DNA of 64,000 bases from the NCBI GenBank assembly GCA_010671905.1, contig JAAHII010000001.1:6596026-6660025 (forward strand), given 5' to 3'. The stretch comes from Leptolyngbya sp. SIOISBB (GTDB taxonomy: Bacteria > Cyanobacteriota > Cyanobacteriia > Phormidesmidales > Phormidesmidaceae). Numbering within the stretch: position 1 is the first letter of the stretch; every line of letters begins with the position of its first letter. The notes beneath the pieces were generated by a model. The model did no database searches. It worked only from the letters and a program-made list of their open reading frames with translations, and was not told where the DNA came from. Shown one piece after another: positions 19,230-27,814 of the stretch. A program made the translations under genes and the position numbers.

Positions 19230-19996
19230 TTTTCCATCGCCTGCTGCGATATTTTCAACACCTTTTTGCGTGGCAAAAACGGGATCACCCAATTCAGCAT
19301 GAAATCCAGTCGGGGTTCATTGATTTTCACGAGTTCACCTTTCATCATGGCCTCATAGCCGCACTCGGCAACAGATTCAGGGGTGGCAGCATGATCCCAG
19401 AGGGCATTGCCTTCGAGATCGCCAGCAGCGACAAAGCCGGTGGCTACGGCCCCAGGGCACAACACCGTTGAGGTGATATTGGTCTCTGCAAGTTCTTGGG
19501 CGATCGCCTGAGAAAAGGACACTACAAAGGCTTTGGTAGCGAAATACACCGCCTGCAATGGCCCGGGTAAAAATCCGGCGGTGGAAGCCACATGCAAAAG
19601 CTGGCCTGAGTTGCGCTCAACCATGCCTTGCAGATAAAGGTGGGTGAGGTTTACCAGGGACACCATGTTGACTTGCATCATGGCTTGATCTTTCGCCAGA
19701 TCCCGCTCATGAAATTTGCCGTAACCACCAAATCCCGCGTTGTTCATCAAAATATCGACCTGGATGCCAGCAGCTTCCGTGGTGGCAAATATCCTTGCTG
19801 CCGCATCTGGTTCGGCAAGGTCAGCCGCAATCACCATCGCTTTAATGCCGTGAGTGCTTTCCAACTCAGATTTCAAGGCATTGAGGGCGTCCTCTCGTCG
19901 AGCCACCAAAACCAAATCACCCCTTTTAGAAGCATGCAATCGGGCCAATGCCGCACCAATGCCGCTGGATGCTCCGGTCACTAAGGCGGTTGCCAT
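19226..19996 (-). CDS. Short-chain dehydrogenase/reductase (SDR)
   Basis: A classical SDR of 256 residues. The NAD(P)-binding motif TGASSGIG is at residues 7-14, the NNAG motif near 85-88, and the catalytic residues S138, Y151 and K155 (YFATK) are all present. A basic residue pair (ARR) after the second strand favours NADPH. The start ATG 19996 is chosen because GGAG lies eight bases upstream; the longer frame from 20053 lacks this. The C-terminal basic segment (LPRKKVLKISQQAMEK) is common in lipid-related SDRs, but the substrate is not evident. It forms a two-gene operon with the AraC regulator. Confidence 0.9.
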   Translation of the reverse strand: MATALVTGASSGIGAALARLHASKRGDLVLVARREDALNALKSELESTHGIKAMVIAADLAEPDAAARIFATTEAAGIQVDILMNNAGFGGYGKFHERDLAKDQAMMQVNMVSLVNLTHLYLQGMVERNSGQLLHVASTAGFLPGPLQAVYFATKAFVVSFSQAIAQELAETNITSTVLCPGAVATGFVAAGDLEGNALWDHAATPESVAECGYEAMMKGELVKINEPRLDFMLNWVIPFLPRKKVLKISQQAMEK

Positions 19997-20555
19997 AGTA
20001 TTTTCTCCTTCGTGAAATAATGTTGAACTGATCAGAACATAACCGTCCCACACACATCGCTAGCTGAGCGGAGTCGAAGCTACAAACCAACCAAAGCGTC
20101 CCTAGCCCCTTTGGGGCGGCAAAACCAACGACTCCGCTCAGGGGACGCTGACATCAGAACTGGATTTCTATGCGCAATTTAGAAATCATTCGGCAAATAT
20201 CGAATCAGATAAAGATGACAAGGCTCGATACTCGTGGCTTCTGCATAGGCGAAAGCCACATCTGGGCGATGGGGTCAGCACATAGGTGAAACTGACCTTG
20301 AGCGATGATCAGGGTTATGGTTTGGCTTTGATAGTGGATAGATCGCGCTTTACTCTCATCCGGGTTCAAGAACACAATAGACGGCAAACCGGCTTCTGAG
20401 AATTACCAAAAGCGCCAATCTAGTTGCATTTTGCGCCAGCCGATAGGGCGAGCCGAGTGTCATTGCCAGCAATATTTGAGATCTCTATCCCTCATAGCAC
20501 TCTCTAGCGAATAGGCAACACAGATCAGCGCAAGCATCTGAAATCGTCAGCTGCT

Positions 20556-20726
20556 TAACGTCAGTTCGGGTTAAACGAAAATCTGTTACTTTCTCCTCCG
20601 CTGGCGGAGTTAATGGGGTGGGTAAGCCGCCGTAAGGCCCACCCCGTCCTGCGGCCACCCCTCCGCTGGAGGGGACTTGGCTTTCTGGCTATGCTGATAA
20701 TCTTTATCCCGAACTCAGGTTACTTA
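20556..20726. repeat. MITE-like dispersed element, family B, copy 2
   Basis: A 171-bp element with ends TAACGTCAGTTCGGGTTA and TTATCCCGAACTCAGGTTA, an imperfect terminal inverted repeat of about 18 bases. The core contains CTCCGCTGGCGGAG and CCCCTCCGCTGGAGGGG palindromes like copy 1. The rest of the 20054-21036 intergenic stretch holds repeat C copy 2 and otherwise nothing I can name. Confidence 0.7.
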
Positions 20727-20760
20727 AAAGTCAGCTCAATCTGTTCAGGGCTGGTTTGTC

Positions 20761-20873
20761 GTCTATTTGTAGAGTCTGAATCTAGATCGATTAAGGTGCT
20801 TCTGCGGGTTTAGTCAATGATGTAGGGTCTCGGTATTGTGACCGTCCTGAGTGTGTATTTTCAGCGATCGCCT
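20761..20873. repeat. Diverged dispersed repeat C, copy 2
   Basis: Similar along its length to 17213-17332, including CAATGATGT and TGTGTATT blocks and the same terminal CAGCGATCGC. It follows directly on MITE-like copy B2. Non-coding. Confidence 0.5.
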
Positions 20874-21036
20874 ACCCAAAGAGGCGGGAGCGATCGCCAT
20901 GACCCGCTGTCTAAAACCGCTTTTGATTCTGGATAATAGCGATGCCAATAAAGGCCCTGACAACGGTTTCTAAGTAACGACTAACGTCAGCAGCGCTTGA
21001 CTGCGCCTTGTCAGGTTGGTCTTTAATTAAAAGTGA

Positions 21037-21582
21037 TTAGTGATTTGTAAATAAATCCCAGCCAATATAGGCATTTTCACTTTTGAGAAACTGATCAATG
21101 AAGTCCTCTCCACCCACAATTTCATCTTCAATTTGTGTACGCAACAGGCTCCAGAATAAGCATTGATAACCATCGTCATTATAGGCGATCACAGTGCCCG
21201 CTTTTCGCTGTGCTGCTGGGTCTATTCCAGCCTCAGCCATTTCCTCGTCATAATCTACGCCAAAACTATACTCTTCACTCGTTGCGCCATTGATAAATAG
21301 CTGATACCCCATCCAGCCTGAGGCATCACCGTAATAAAAATAGATCGCCTTTGTAGAAAATCCTCCTGATAAGAATTTAGCGAGTCCTTCGGCTCCTGCT
21401 GCTAGATAAGTTACCCCGTAATAAAAACTCCAGGCTTGATCGAATTGTTGCTCAAAATGGCCGTCGAGAGCCAAAGATTTTAAATGATCAGAGTTTTCTA
21501 ATAGGTCTTTATCTGCTTTTACGATGACCACATTGACATTGCCGCCGAATTCATCAAAATCGAACCCTACTTTACTCGCCAT
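21037..21582 (-). CDS. Hypothetical protein, acidic, 181 residues
   Basis: I do not recognise the family. The product is acidic and rich in aromatic residues, with a central hydrophobic stretch (WSFYYGVTYLAAGAEGLAKFL) that is too polar for a sure membrane helix. A GAAGGA sequence ten bases before the ATG supports the start. It is flanked by repeats and is somewhat richer in A+T than the window. Nothing in its neighbourhood indicates a role. Confidence 0.6.
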   Translation of the reverse strand: MASKVGFDFDEFGGNVNVVIVKADKDLLENSDHLKSLALDGHFEQQFDQAWSFYYGVTYLAAGAEGLAKFLSGGFSTKAIYFYYGDASGWMGYQLFINGATSEEYSFGVDYDEEMAEAGIDPAAQRKAGTVIAYNDDGYQCLFWSLLRTQIEDEIVGGEDFIDQFLKSENAYIGWDLFTNH

Positions 21583-21748
21583 ATTTTTATCCTTCTCACG
21601 TCAATCAAATTCCTATACAAACCAGATCTAAGTTGAGGAATGGAGTTGTGCTTGATCGGAAAAACTCACCTAGCCTCTCCTTGAAAAGGCTGCCGCTTAT
21701 ACACATCTCTAGAACTCAGCGCAGATAGTCGATCCCCCGCTGTCGCTG

Positions 21749-21806
21749 CCCCCTTTTTAAGGGGGCTCTATCCGATTCAAACTGGGATATCCCCCTTAAA
21801 AAGGGG
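21749..21806. repeat. Paired palindromic repeat (CCCCCTT/AAGGGGG type)
   Basis: Two palindromes, CCCCCTTTTTAAGGGGG and CCCCCTTAAAAAGGGGG, are inverse copies of each other about 25 bases apart and could fold as two small hairpins or one long one. This is a widespread type of cyanobacterial intergenic repeat. The 21716-22030 reading frame that crosses it is not a gene. Confidence 0.6.
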
Positions 21807-22157
21807 GATTGAGGGGGATCTAACCTCGGGCATATTCTAAAGAATGACTTATGTATAAGCCGTAGCCTTGAAAAGGAGAGGTTAGGAGAGGTCGGGCCAA
21901 GTGTCCAAGCTCCACTCCTGAACCTGGATGAGGCCTGGATGCCTGACCCAAAATTGCGAATACCTTGGTTGAAATATAAGTAACCTCGGTCAATTCTTTG
22001 TACTAGAGTTGTTAAAACTATCGAGCGCATTCTAAATTTGTCAAGACTGAGCAGATGACTTTCCTGAAAACTCTTCTAAGGTTTTCTGAAATAATGGGTT
22101 CAGAAGCTCAATCGGGACATAATCAGGTTTAGGAAGCGTCACCAAGTAATCTTTGAC

Positions 22158-22838
22158 TTATGGTAACGTGTCCGAGATATACCGATCTAAAAGGGGTATT
22201 TTGCCTATTGAATCAAGTTCATAGCCTGCTCGCTTTCTCTCGATGAGATTTTTAAGGGCTGATTTTGCCTTGCCAGGCATTTCAATGGCGGTAATGAGTT
22301 CTTGAATTTGCAGCGGTGGTTGTCCGCCGATCGCTTGAATCCAACGACAACAAAGAATTGGGCGAATCACATAAAAGTAGCGTTTGGCAGCGACATCAGA
22401 ACCTCTGAAATATCGATCAAGAATGCGTTCAGCCCAACCGATATAGTGATGAACAGATGCCCGTGGAGCGAAGAATTCTTCCCCAATCATTCGCATGTCT
22501 TGAATGACTTCCGACTGTTCGAGATAGACGACTGGAGATCTTAACCATTCCAGCAATACAGGATGAGATTTTCGAAGAAATAGCAGCGATTTTCTCAGGT
22601 CCCAACCGCTCAGATCGATGTCTCTAGAAGTACCCAGCTCTAGAACATCTTTGCGTTTTTCAATACAGAGATACCAGTTGACAGGTCGAACGTACAGAAA
22701 GCGAACATCATAGTCACTATTTTGGGACTCAAACCCCCAAGCCCGGCTACCTGACTCCAATCCGTAAATGATGCTGAGGCGATGCTCAAGCTCAACTTTG
22801 TGCAGTAAGTCTTGTAATTTTTCAGGTGTGTAGCGCAT
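22158..22838 (-). CDS. RlaP-type nucleotidyltransferase domain protein, probably truncated by an in-frame stop
   Basis: A predicted nucleotidyltransferase of the RlaP/COG3541 type. The active-site pattern is clear: GLESGSRAWGFESQNSDYDV, with G30-S31 and the metal-binding aspartates D42 and D44. The middle has the conserved KSHPVLLEWLRSPVVY segment. The 226-residue frame ends at TAA 22158-22160, yet the same frame stays open for 38 more codons after it, encoding a natural-looking tail (VKDYLVTLPKPDYVPIELLN) to TGA 22041-22043. One C-to-T change (CAA to TAA) would explain this. The substrate is unknown; relatives are linked to RNA repair or nucleotide transfer. Confidence 0.75.
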   Translation of the reverse strand: MRYTPEKLQDLLHKVELEHRLSIIYGLESGSRAWGFESQNSDYDVRFLYVRPVNWYLCIEKRKDVLELGTSRDIDLSGWDLRKSLLFLRKSHPVLLEWLRSPVVYLEQSEVIQDMRMIGEEFFAPRASVHHYIGWAERILDRYFRGSDVAAKRYFYVIRPILCCRWIQAIGGQPPLQIQELITAIEMPGKAKSALKNLIERKRAGYELDSIGKIPLLDRYISDTLP

Positions 22839-23290
22839 GACCGAAACAGATCAATCAACATAAACCACGTCAACATCGACAATCGTAGTCTTGATCGAGC
22901 GCCGGCTAAATTAGTGAAAGCCTCTATCAGTATCGGCTTCAGCGATCGCAGCAAACGGGCCAAAAACTCCAGTTCTTTAGATGGACGTGGTGTAAGCGAA
23001 GTATTCCCCAACAGAGTGGGGATGTTGAGTCGGCCTAGCTACGGCATACGGGTTAAGTGAGGGAATTGGCTGGCGGCCTTATGGTTCTTCACCGATAAGT
23101 CTTTCCAGCGATCGCCCTGAGTTTTGGAGGGAGCGATCGCTGACTCATGAGTTCGTAAAGTGCTGTAACAAATGTGTAAAGCTACCGTGGCTAGAGCTTT
23201 CGAGGGCTTTGTAGCAATCAATACAATTTTCCAGGACGGGGTGTCTGAAGCTTTGGGCAAGTCTGCAAATCGTTTAAATCAAAACTTGAT
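22839..23290. other. Divergent intergenic region, nothing recognised
   Basis: About 450 bases between the nucleotidyltransferase and the ParA-glutaminase operon. It should carry the operon promoter. I see only a GCGATCGC pair around 23110-23140 and no RNA gene or repeat element. Confidence 0.35.
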
Positions 23291-24050
23291 ATGCCCAAAG
23301 TTGTTTCGATTCACTCCTACCGGGGAGGAACCGGAAAATCAAATTTTACGGCTAACCTCGCCACCACCGTGGCCGCTGACGGCTACCGCGTCGGCGTCTT
23401 TGATACTGATGTCCCTTCCCCCGGTATTCACAATCTATTCTGCCTAGAACCCGAGCAGGTATCCACCACACTGAATCACTACCTGTGGGGTGAAGCACCG
23501 ATTGAAAAAGCCGCCTATGATGTCGGGGGCTAATGTGGGCTTAGCCGCTGACCAGCTCTATCTGGTGCCTGCTAGTGTTAAGGCCGACGACATTGCCCGT
23601 ATTCTCAAAGATGGTTACGACGTTAAGTTGATGAATGACGGGTTTCGCAGCTTAGTGAAATCGCTACAACTGGATTATCTCTTTATCGATACCCATCCCG
23701 GCTTGTCGAAAGAAACCTTTCTCTCGATCGCGATTTCCCATGTGTTAGTGCTGATCTTGCGGCCTGACAAGCAGGACTATCAGGGCACCGCCGTCACGAT
23801 GGATGTGGCCCGTCAGCTGAACGTGCGGAACGTGCTGCTGGCGATCAATAAAACCTACAGCACCTTGAACCCAGAAGCCTTGAAACAGAAAGTTGAAAAG
23901 ACCTACCAGAGCCCGGTTGCGGGGATTTTTCCCCTGTCTGAAGAAGTGGTGCAGCTGGCCAGTGAAGGAGTCTTTTGTGCCAAGTATCCAGACCATCCCG
24001 TCAGTCAAGAGTTTCGTAAAGTTGCCCAGCACATCATGGCGGAGGTGTAA
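23291..24050 (+). pseudogene. MinD/ParA-family P-loop ATPase, frameshifted
   Basis: The first frame (ATG 23291) encodes the ATPase N-terminus with a deviant Walker A motif (SYRGGTGKSNFTANLAT) and the switch aspartate region (VGVFDTDVPSPGIHNLF). It stops at TAA 23531-23533. The next frame continues at once with the remainder (DYLFIDTHPGLSKETFLSIA, then VLILRPDKQDYQGT) to 24050. Removing one G from GGGGG at 23525-23529 joins them as AAYDVGANVGLAADQLY, a full-length protein of about 253 residues. Such ATPases position or regulate partner proteins at membranes. The gene lies five bases before glutaminase A and leads a three-gene operon. Confidence 0.8.
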
Positions 24051-24055
24051 GCATT

Positions 24056-25075
24056 ATGTCTGATTTGCAGTCGCTTACCAGTTCGATTACCGCTGTTACC
24101 TCCCCCTTTCGCAGCTATTTAACCGACCTCCACACCCAGTATCAGGCGAACAATGATGGGGCCGTGGCGGACTATATTCCTGAACTGGCCTTGGCTAAAC
24201 CGGAATGGTTTGGCATTTGCGTCGTGACCGAAGCCGGGCAAGTTTTTGAAATTGGCGACTGCGATCAGGTGTTTACCATCCAGTCCATCTCGAAGGCATT
24301 TGTGTATGGCTTGGCGCTGGAAGATCACGGTCGTGAGTACGTCAACAGCCGGGTGAGTGTAGAACCCTCGGGGGAAGCCTTTAACGCGATTGTGCTGGAT
24401 GAAACGACCAATCGCCCCTACAACCCGATGGTGAATGCCGGAGCGATCGCTACGTCAGATCTGATCAAAGGGGCCAACGGCACCGAGCGCCTGAAGCGGC
24501 TGTTAGCGATGTTTCAACGCTACACCGGGCGCGAGTTGGATATCAACGTACCGGTGTTTCTCTCCGAAAAGGCCACCGGATTTCGCAATCGGGCCATGGC
24601 CTACCTGATGCTGAACTTTGGCATGGTGAGCGATCGCATTGATGAAACATTGGATCTCTACTTTCAGCAATGTTCCGTCATGGTGACGGCCAAAGATCTC
24701 GCCATGCTATCGGCCACGTTGGCAAATGGTGGGGTCAATCCGGTGACTCAAGAACGGGCCTTAGATGAGCGCTACGTGCAGGATGTCATCAGCGTCATGT
24801 TGACCTGTGGCATGTACGACGGCTCGGGAGAATGGGCCTATCGCGTCGGGATGCCGGCCAAAAGTGGGGTCGGCGGCGGCATCACGGCGGTGGTGCCGGG
24901 CAAGTTGGGGGTGGGCACCTTTTCGCCCCTGCTGGATGCCAAAGGCAACAGCGTCAGGGGCATCAAAGTGTGCGAAGATTTATCCCAAGATTTTGGGTTG
25001 CATCTGTTTAATGTCGCTAAACCCAAACTGGATTTAGCCGACTGTCTGACTGGCAATGACGTTGATAACTGGTAA
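24056..25075 (+). CDS. glsA: Glutaminase A
   Basis: A serine-dependent beta-lactamase-like glutaminase that hydrolyses L-glutamine to glutamate and ammonia in the cytoplasm. The 339 residues cover the whole family domain. The catalytic SxxK motif is S77-I-S-K80 (FTIQSISKAF), and NPMVNAGAIAT, a hallmark of the family, follows. The C-terminus (PAKSGVGGGITAVVPGKLG) has the conserved Lys-Ser-Gly element. The start lies five bases after the ParA-like gene, and the sensor gene begins five bases after the stop. That tight spacing suggests the glutaminase acts with, or under, the ATPase and sensor. Confidence 0.93.
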   Translation: MSDLQSLTSSITAVTSPFRSYLTDLHTQYQANNDGAVADYIPELALAKPEWFGICVVTEAGQVFEIGDCDQVFTIQSISKAFVYGLALEDHGREYVNSRVSVEPSGEAFNAIVLDETTNRPYNPMVNAGAIATSDLIKGANGTERLKRLLAMFQRYTGRELDINVPVFLSEKATGFRNRAMAYLMLNFGMVSDRIDETLDLYFQQCSVMVTAKDLAMLSATLANGGVNPVTQERALDERYVQDVISVMLTCGMYDGSGEWAYRVGMPAKSGVGGGITAVVPGKLGVGTFSPLLDAKGNSVRGIKVCEDLSQDFGLHLFNVAKPKLDLADCLTGNDVDNW

Positions 25076-25080
25076 AGTCC

Positions 25081-27252
25081 TTGTCTCTGTTCTCTCGCCC
25101 CCGCTTATACTCGCCGCTGCCATTGCGAGTTTTACTGATCTTGATTGGGGTTGGCCAAATTGTCGGTGCTGTTGGGTTAGTCGGCTATTTGTCGTTCCGC
25201 AATGGCCAAAAAGCCGTCAATGACTTGGCGGGCCAGCTACGCCATGAACTGACGGCCCGCATCGAACAAGAGCTACAGGGCTACTTTGAAACTCCCCACG
25301 AAATCAATCGCCTCAACGCGGACGCCTTTGCCCAAGGGCTCTTGGATGTGAATAATGCTGAGTTTGGCGAGAGCCAACTGTATCAGCAAATGAAAATTGC
25401 GCCGACGGTGGCGCTAGCCTACTGCGGCAGTGCCCAAAGCGGCGAGTTTTTTGGCGTGTTGCGAGTCCCCGAAGACGGCACCCTCCAGCTCACCTATAGC
25501 AATCAATCGACGAACTTCTTGCGCAACTATGCCCGGTTGGATGTCAGTGGCGGGCGATCGTTTTTTGTACGCCAAACCGATACGCCTTACGATTCTCGAC
25601 AGCGACCTTGGTATCGCGCGGCGGCTCTAGCCGAAAGACCGACCTGGACTGATATTTACATCGCCTTCACCACGGGCTTACCGAACATCACCGCTAGCCT
25701 GCCAGTCTACGATCGTGCTGGCCGTAATCTGATTGGGGTTTGTGCCGCCGATGTGGTGTTGCCCGAAGAATTTCGGGCCTTTTTGCAAGATTTGGAAATT
25801 GGCTCCTCTGGCCAAGCCTTTGTGATTGATCGACAGGGCACACTAATTTCGAACTCGACGGATGAACCGCTGATGACGGGCAGTGGCGAAACGGCCGAAC
25901 CGTTAATGGCGACCGCCAGTCAAGATCATCTGGTGCAGGCCACCGCCGAGTATTTATCGACCCGGTTTAATGGCTTTGAGCAAATTGATCAGGCCCAACA
26001 GTTGCGCTTCGACATCGATGGCAAAGCGCAGTTTTTAGAAGTGTTGCCCTTTCAAGATGGCTTTGGCCTCGACTGGCTGATTGTCGTGGTGGTACCCGAA
26101 ACCGATTTCATGGCCCAAATTAACGCGAATACCCGCAATACCGTACTGCTGTGTGTGGGCGCGTTGGGGTTAGCGATCGCCCTCAGCGTTGTAACAGCTC
26201 GATGGATTACCCGCCCCGTGCTCGATATTTCTCACGCGTCCAATCGCTTAGCGGCGGGTGAGATGGATCAGCAAGTCGATCCCAGCTCCATTGCGGAAAT
26301 CAATGATCTGGCCCAATCCTTCAACACCATGTCGGAGAAGCTGCAGGCCTCCTTTGCCGCTCTACAACAGAGTGAAGCTACCAATCGGGCCATTGTCGAT
26401 ACCATTCCTGACCTAATGATTCGAGCTAATGGCGAGGGGGTGTATCTAGATATTATTGGCAGCGATCGCCTCCAGGGCCTCCATGATGGCCAACACTTTA
26501 GGCCCGGTACATCAGTCCACGATTCCCTGCCGACCGAGTTGGCCGCCAAGCGACTGCGCTACATTCAGCAGGCGCTCACCACTGGCAAATTGCAAGTGTA
26601 TGAGCATCACTTGTTGGTCAATGGCCAACCTCAAGATGAAGAAGTCCGGATTTTAGTCTTGAGCACAGACGAAGTGCTGATTATGGTGCGAGATATTACT
26701 GCCCGCAAGCAAGCCGAAGAAGCCCTGCGCATTGCTGAAGAAAACTACCGCAGCATTTTTGAAAACGCCCTGGAGGGGATCTTCCAATCTAGCCCTAATG
26801 GTCATTTCATTAATGTGAATCCGGCCCTGGCGAAAATTTACGGCTACGATTCGCCCGCTGATATGACGACCCACATTACCAACATAAGTGAACAGCTTTA
26901 TGTCGATACCCATCGGCGGCAAGCGTTTAAGCGCGAACTGGAGCAGCAAGATACGGTCAAAGACTTTGAATATCGCTGCTATTGCAAAGACGGCAGCGTG
27001 ATTTGGACGCAAATTGATGCCCGAGTAGTGCGGGATGATCAGGGCCAGGTGTTGTTTTACGAAGGCATTGTGCAAGACATTTCTGAACGCAAACAGCGAG
27101 AAGATGAATTGCGGCGACAATTGGAAGAACTACAGATTGAAATCGACCAGCAAAAGCGCGAAGAAGAAGTCGCGAGACTCACCTCCAGTAGCTATTTTCA
27201 AGAAGTGAAGCAAGAAATTTCAGAAGTTGATATTGATGAGTTTTGGAACTAG
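25081..27252 (+). CDS. dCache-HAMP-PAS-PAS sensor protein without an output domain
   Basis: A 723-residue membrane sensor. One transmembrane helix (about 15-37), a periplasmic double-Cache domain (about 40-350; RPWYRAA and GVCAADVVL are typical), a second helix (352-374), HAMP (about 370-428), two PAS domains (about 430-545 and 552-667, the second ending in QDISERKQ) and a charged coiled tail (QLEELQIEIDQQKREEEVAR). There is no histidine kinase, GGDEF, cyclase or phosphatase domain. The tail ends EVDIDEFWN at a TAG that lies in repeat A3. The start is TTG 25081, five bases after glsA, with no clear ribosome site. Periplasmic dCache domains usually bind small molecules such as amino acids. Confidence 0.85.
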   Translation: MSLFSRPRLYSPLPLRVLLILIGVGQIVGAVGLVGYLSFRNGQKAVNDLAGQLRHELTARIEQELQGYFETPHEINRLNADAFAQGLLDVNNAEFGESQLYQQMKIAPTVALAYCGSAQSGEFFGVLRVPEDGTLQLTYSNQSTNFLRNYARLDVSGGRSFFVRQTDTPYDSRQRPWYRAAALAERPTWTDIYIAFTTGLPNITASLPVYDRAGRNLIGVCAADVVLPEEFRAFLQDLEIGSSGQAFVIDRQGTLISNSTDEPLMTGSGETAEPLMATASQDHLVQATAEYLSTRFNGFEQIDQAQQLRFDIDGKAQFLEVLPFQDGFGLDWLIVVVVPETDFMAQINANTRNTVLLCVGALGLAIALSVVTARWITRPVLDISHASNRLAAGEMDQQVDPSSIAEINDLAQSFNTMSEKLQASFAALQQSEATNRAIVDTIPDLMIRANGEGVYLDIIGSDRLQGLHDGQHFRPGTSVHDSLPTELAAKRLRYIQQALTTGKLQVYEHHLLVNGQPQDEEVRILVLSTDEVLIMVRDITARKQAEEALRIAEENYRSIFENALEGIFQSSPNGHFINVNPALAKIYGYDSPADMTTHITNISEQLYVDTHRRQAFKRELEQQDTVKDFEYRCYCKDGSVIWTQIDARVVRDDQGQVLFYEGIVQDISERKQREDELRRQLEELQIEIDQQKREEEVARLTSSSYFQEVKQEISEVDIDEFWN

Positions 27253-27359
27253 TACTGCATGGCAGAAATGGTGTTACCCTTCCAGTTCCTATCCCCCCTC
27301 GCTCCCCATCCCCTCTGCTCGTCACGAATAGTATGCAAACTTCCGCCGAGCGGTAATAG
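27249..27359. repeat. MITE-like dispersed element, family A, copy 3 (short form)
   Basis: A 111-bp internally deleted relative of copy A1, from CTAGTACTGCATGGCAG to CTTCCGCCGAGCGGTAATAG. The first CTAG contains the TAG stop codon (27250-27252) of the sensor gene. The rest of the 27253-27814 gap is non-coding; CGTCATCCATT and CCCAGAAACCTT motifs around 27424-27450 recur at 57366-57395. Confidence 0.65.
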
Positions 27360-27814
27360 TCCTACATCTCTACGGCATCGGGCTTCAAGGCTTTGCGGTT
27401 GGCGGAGAGGTTGACTCGGGCGCGTCATCCATTCATCCCAGAAACCTTTAAGGTGAAGCCCACCCGCGCCCGCATTTACTTAACCTGAATAATTCACCAG
27501 GCTTTTGCTCAGATTCATACTCCCCACAGTGACTACATCCCAGCCTTCGTGTATAAAAACACACTGTCGAAAACATGAAGACGCTAGATTCCTTGCTGGA
27601 TAAAAGGTTCAGCCATTTTTGGCATAAGGTCATGAATAATCCAGGTTAACAGGCTCAGGGCTGTCGTTCCTTGGCTGAAAAGATTTGACCGCGACCGGAT
27701 GACCGGTCCGAGCACCCATTTTGCAGAGTTGAATACAAACTCGGGAAGCAAATTGTGTATGTAATAGGCATAGCTAGACATGATTAGACACAGCGCGATT
27801 ATTTCCCCGTTGCC

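Noticed and set aside
20205-20387. 60-residue minus-strand frame
   Set aside because: No start signal, no recognisable domain and no neighbours to support it.
25081-25120. ATG start for the dCache-PAS sensor
   Set aside because: No in-frame ATG exists near the 5' end. TTG 25081 or the in-frame TTG at codon 16 are the only choices, and the first keeps the full membrane helix.
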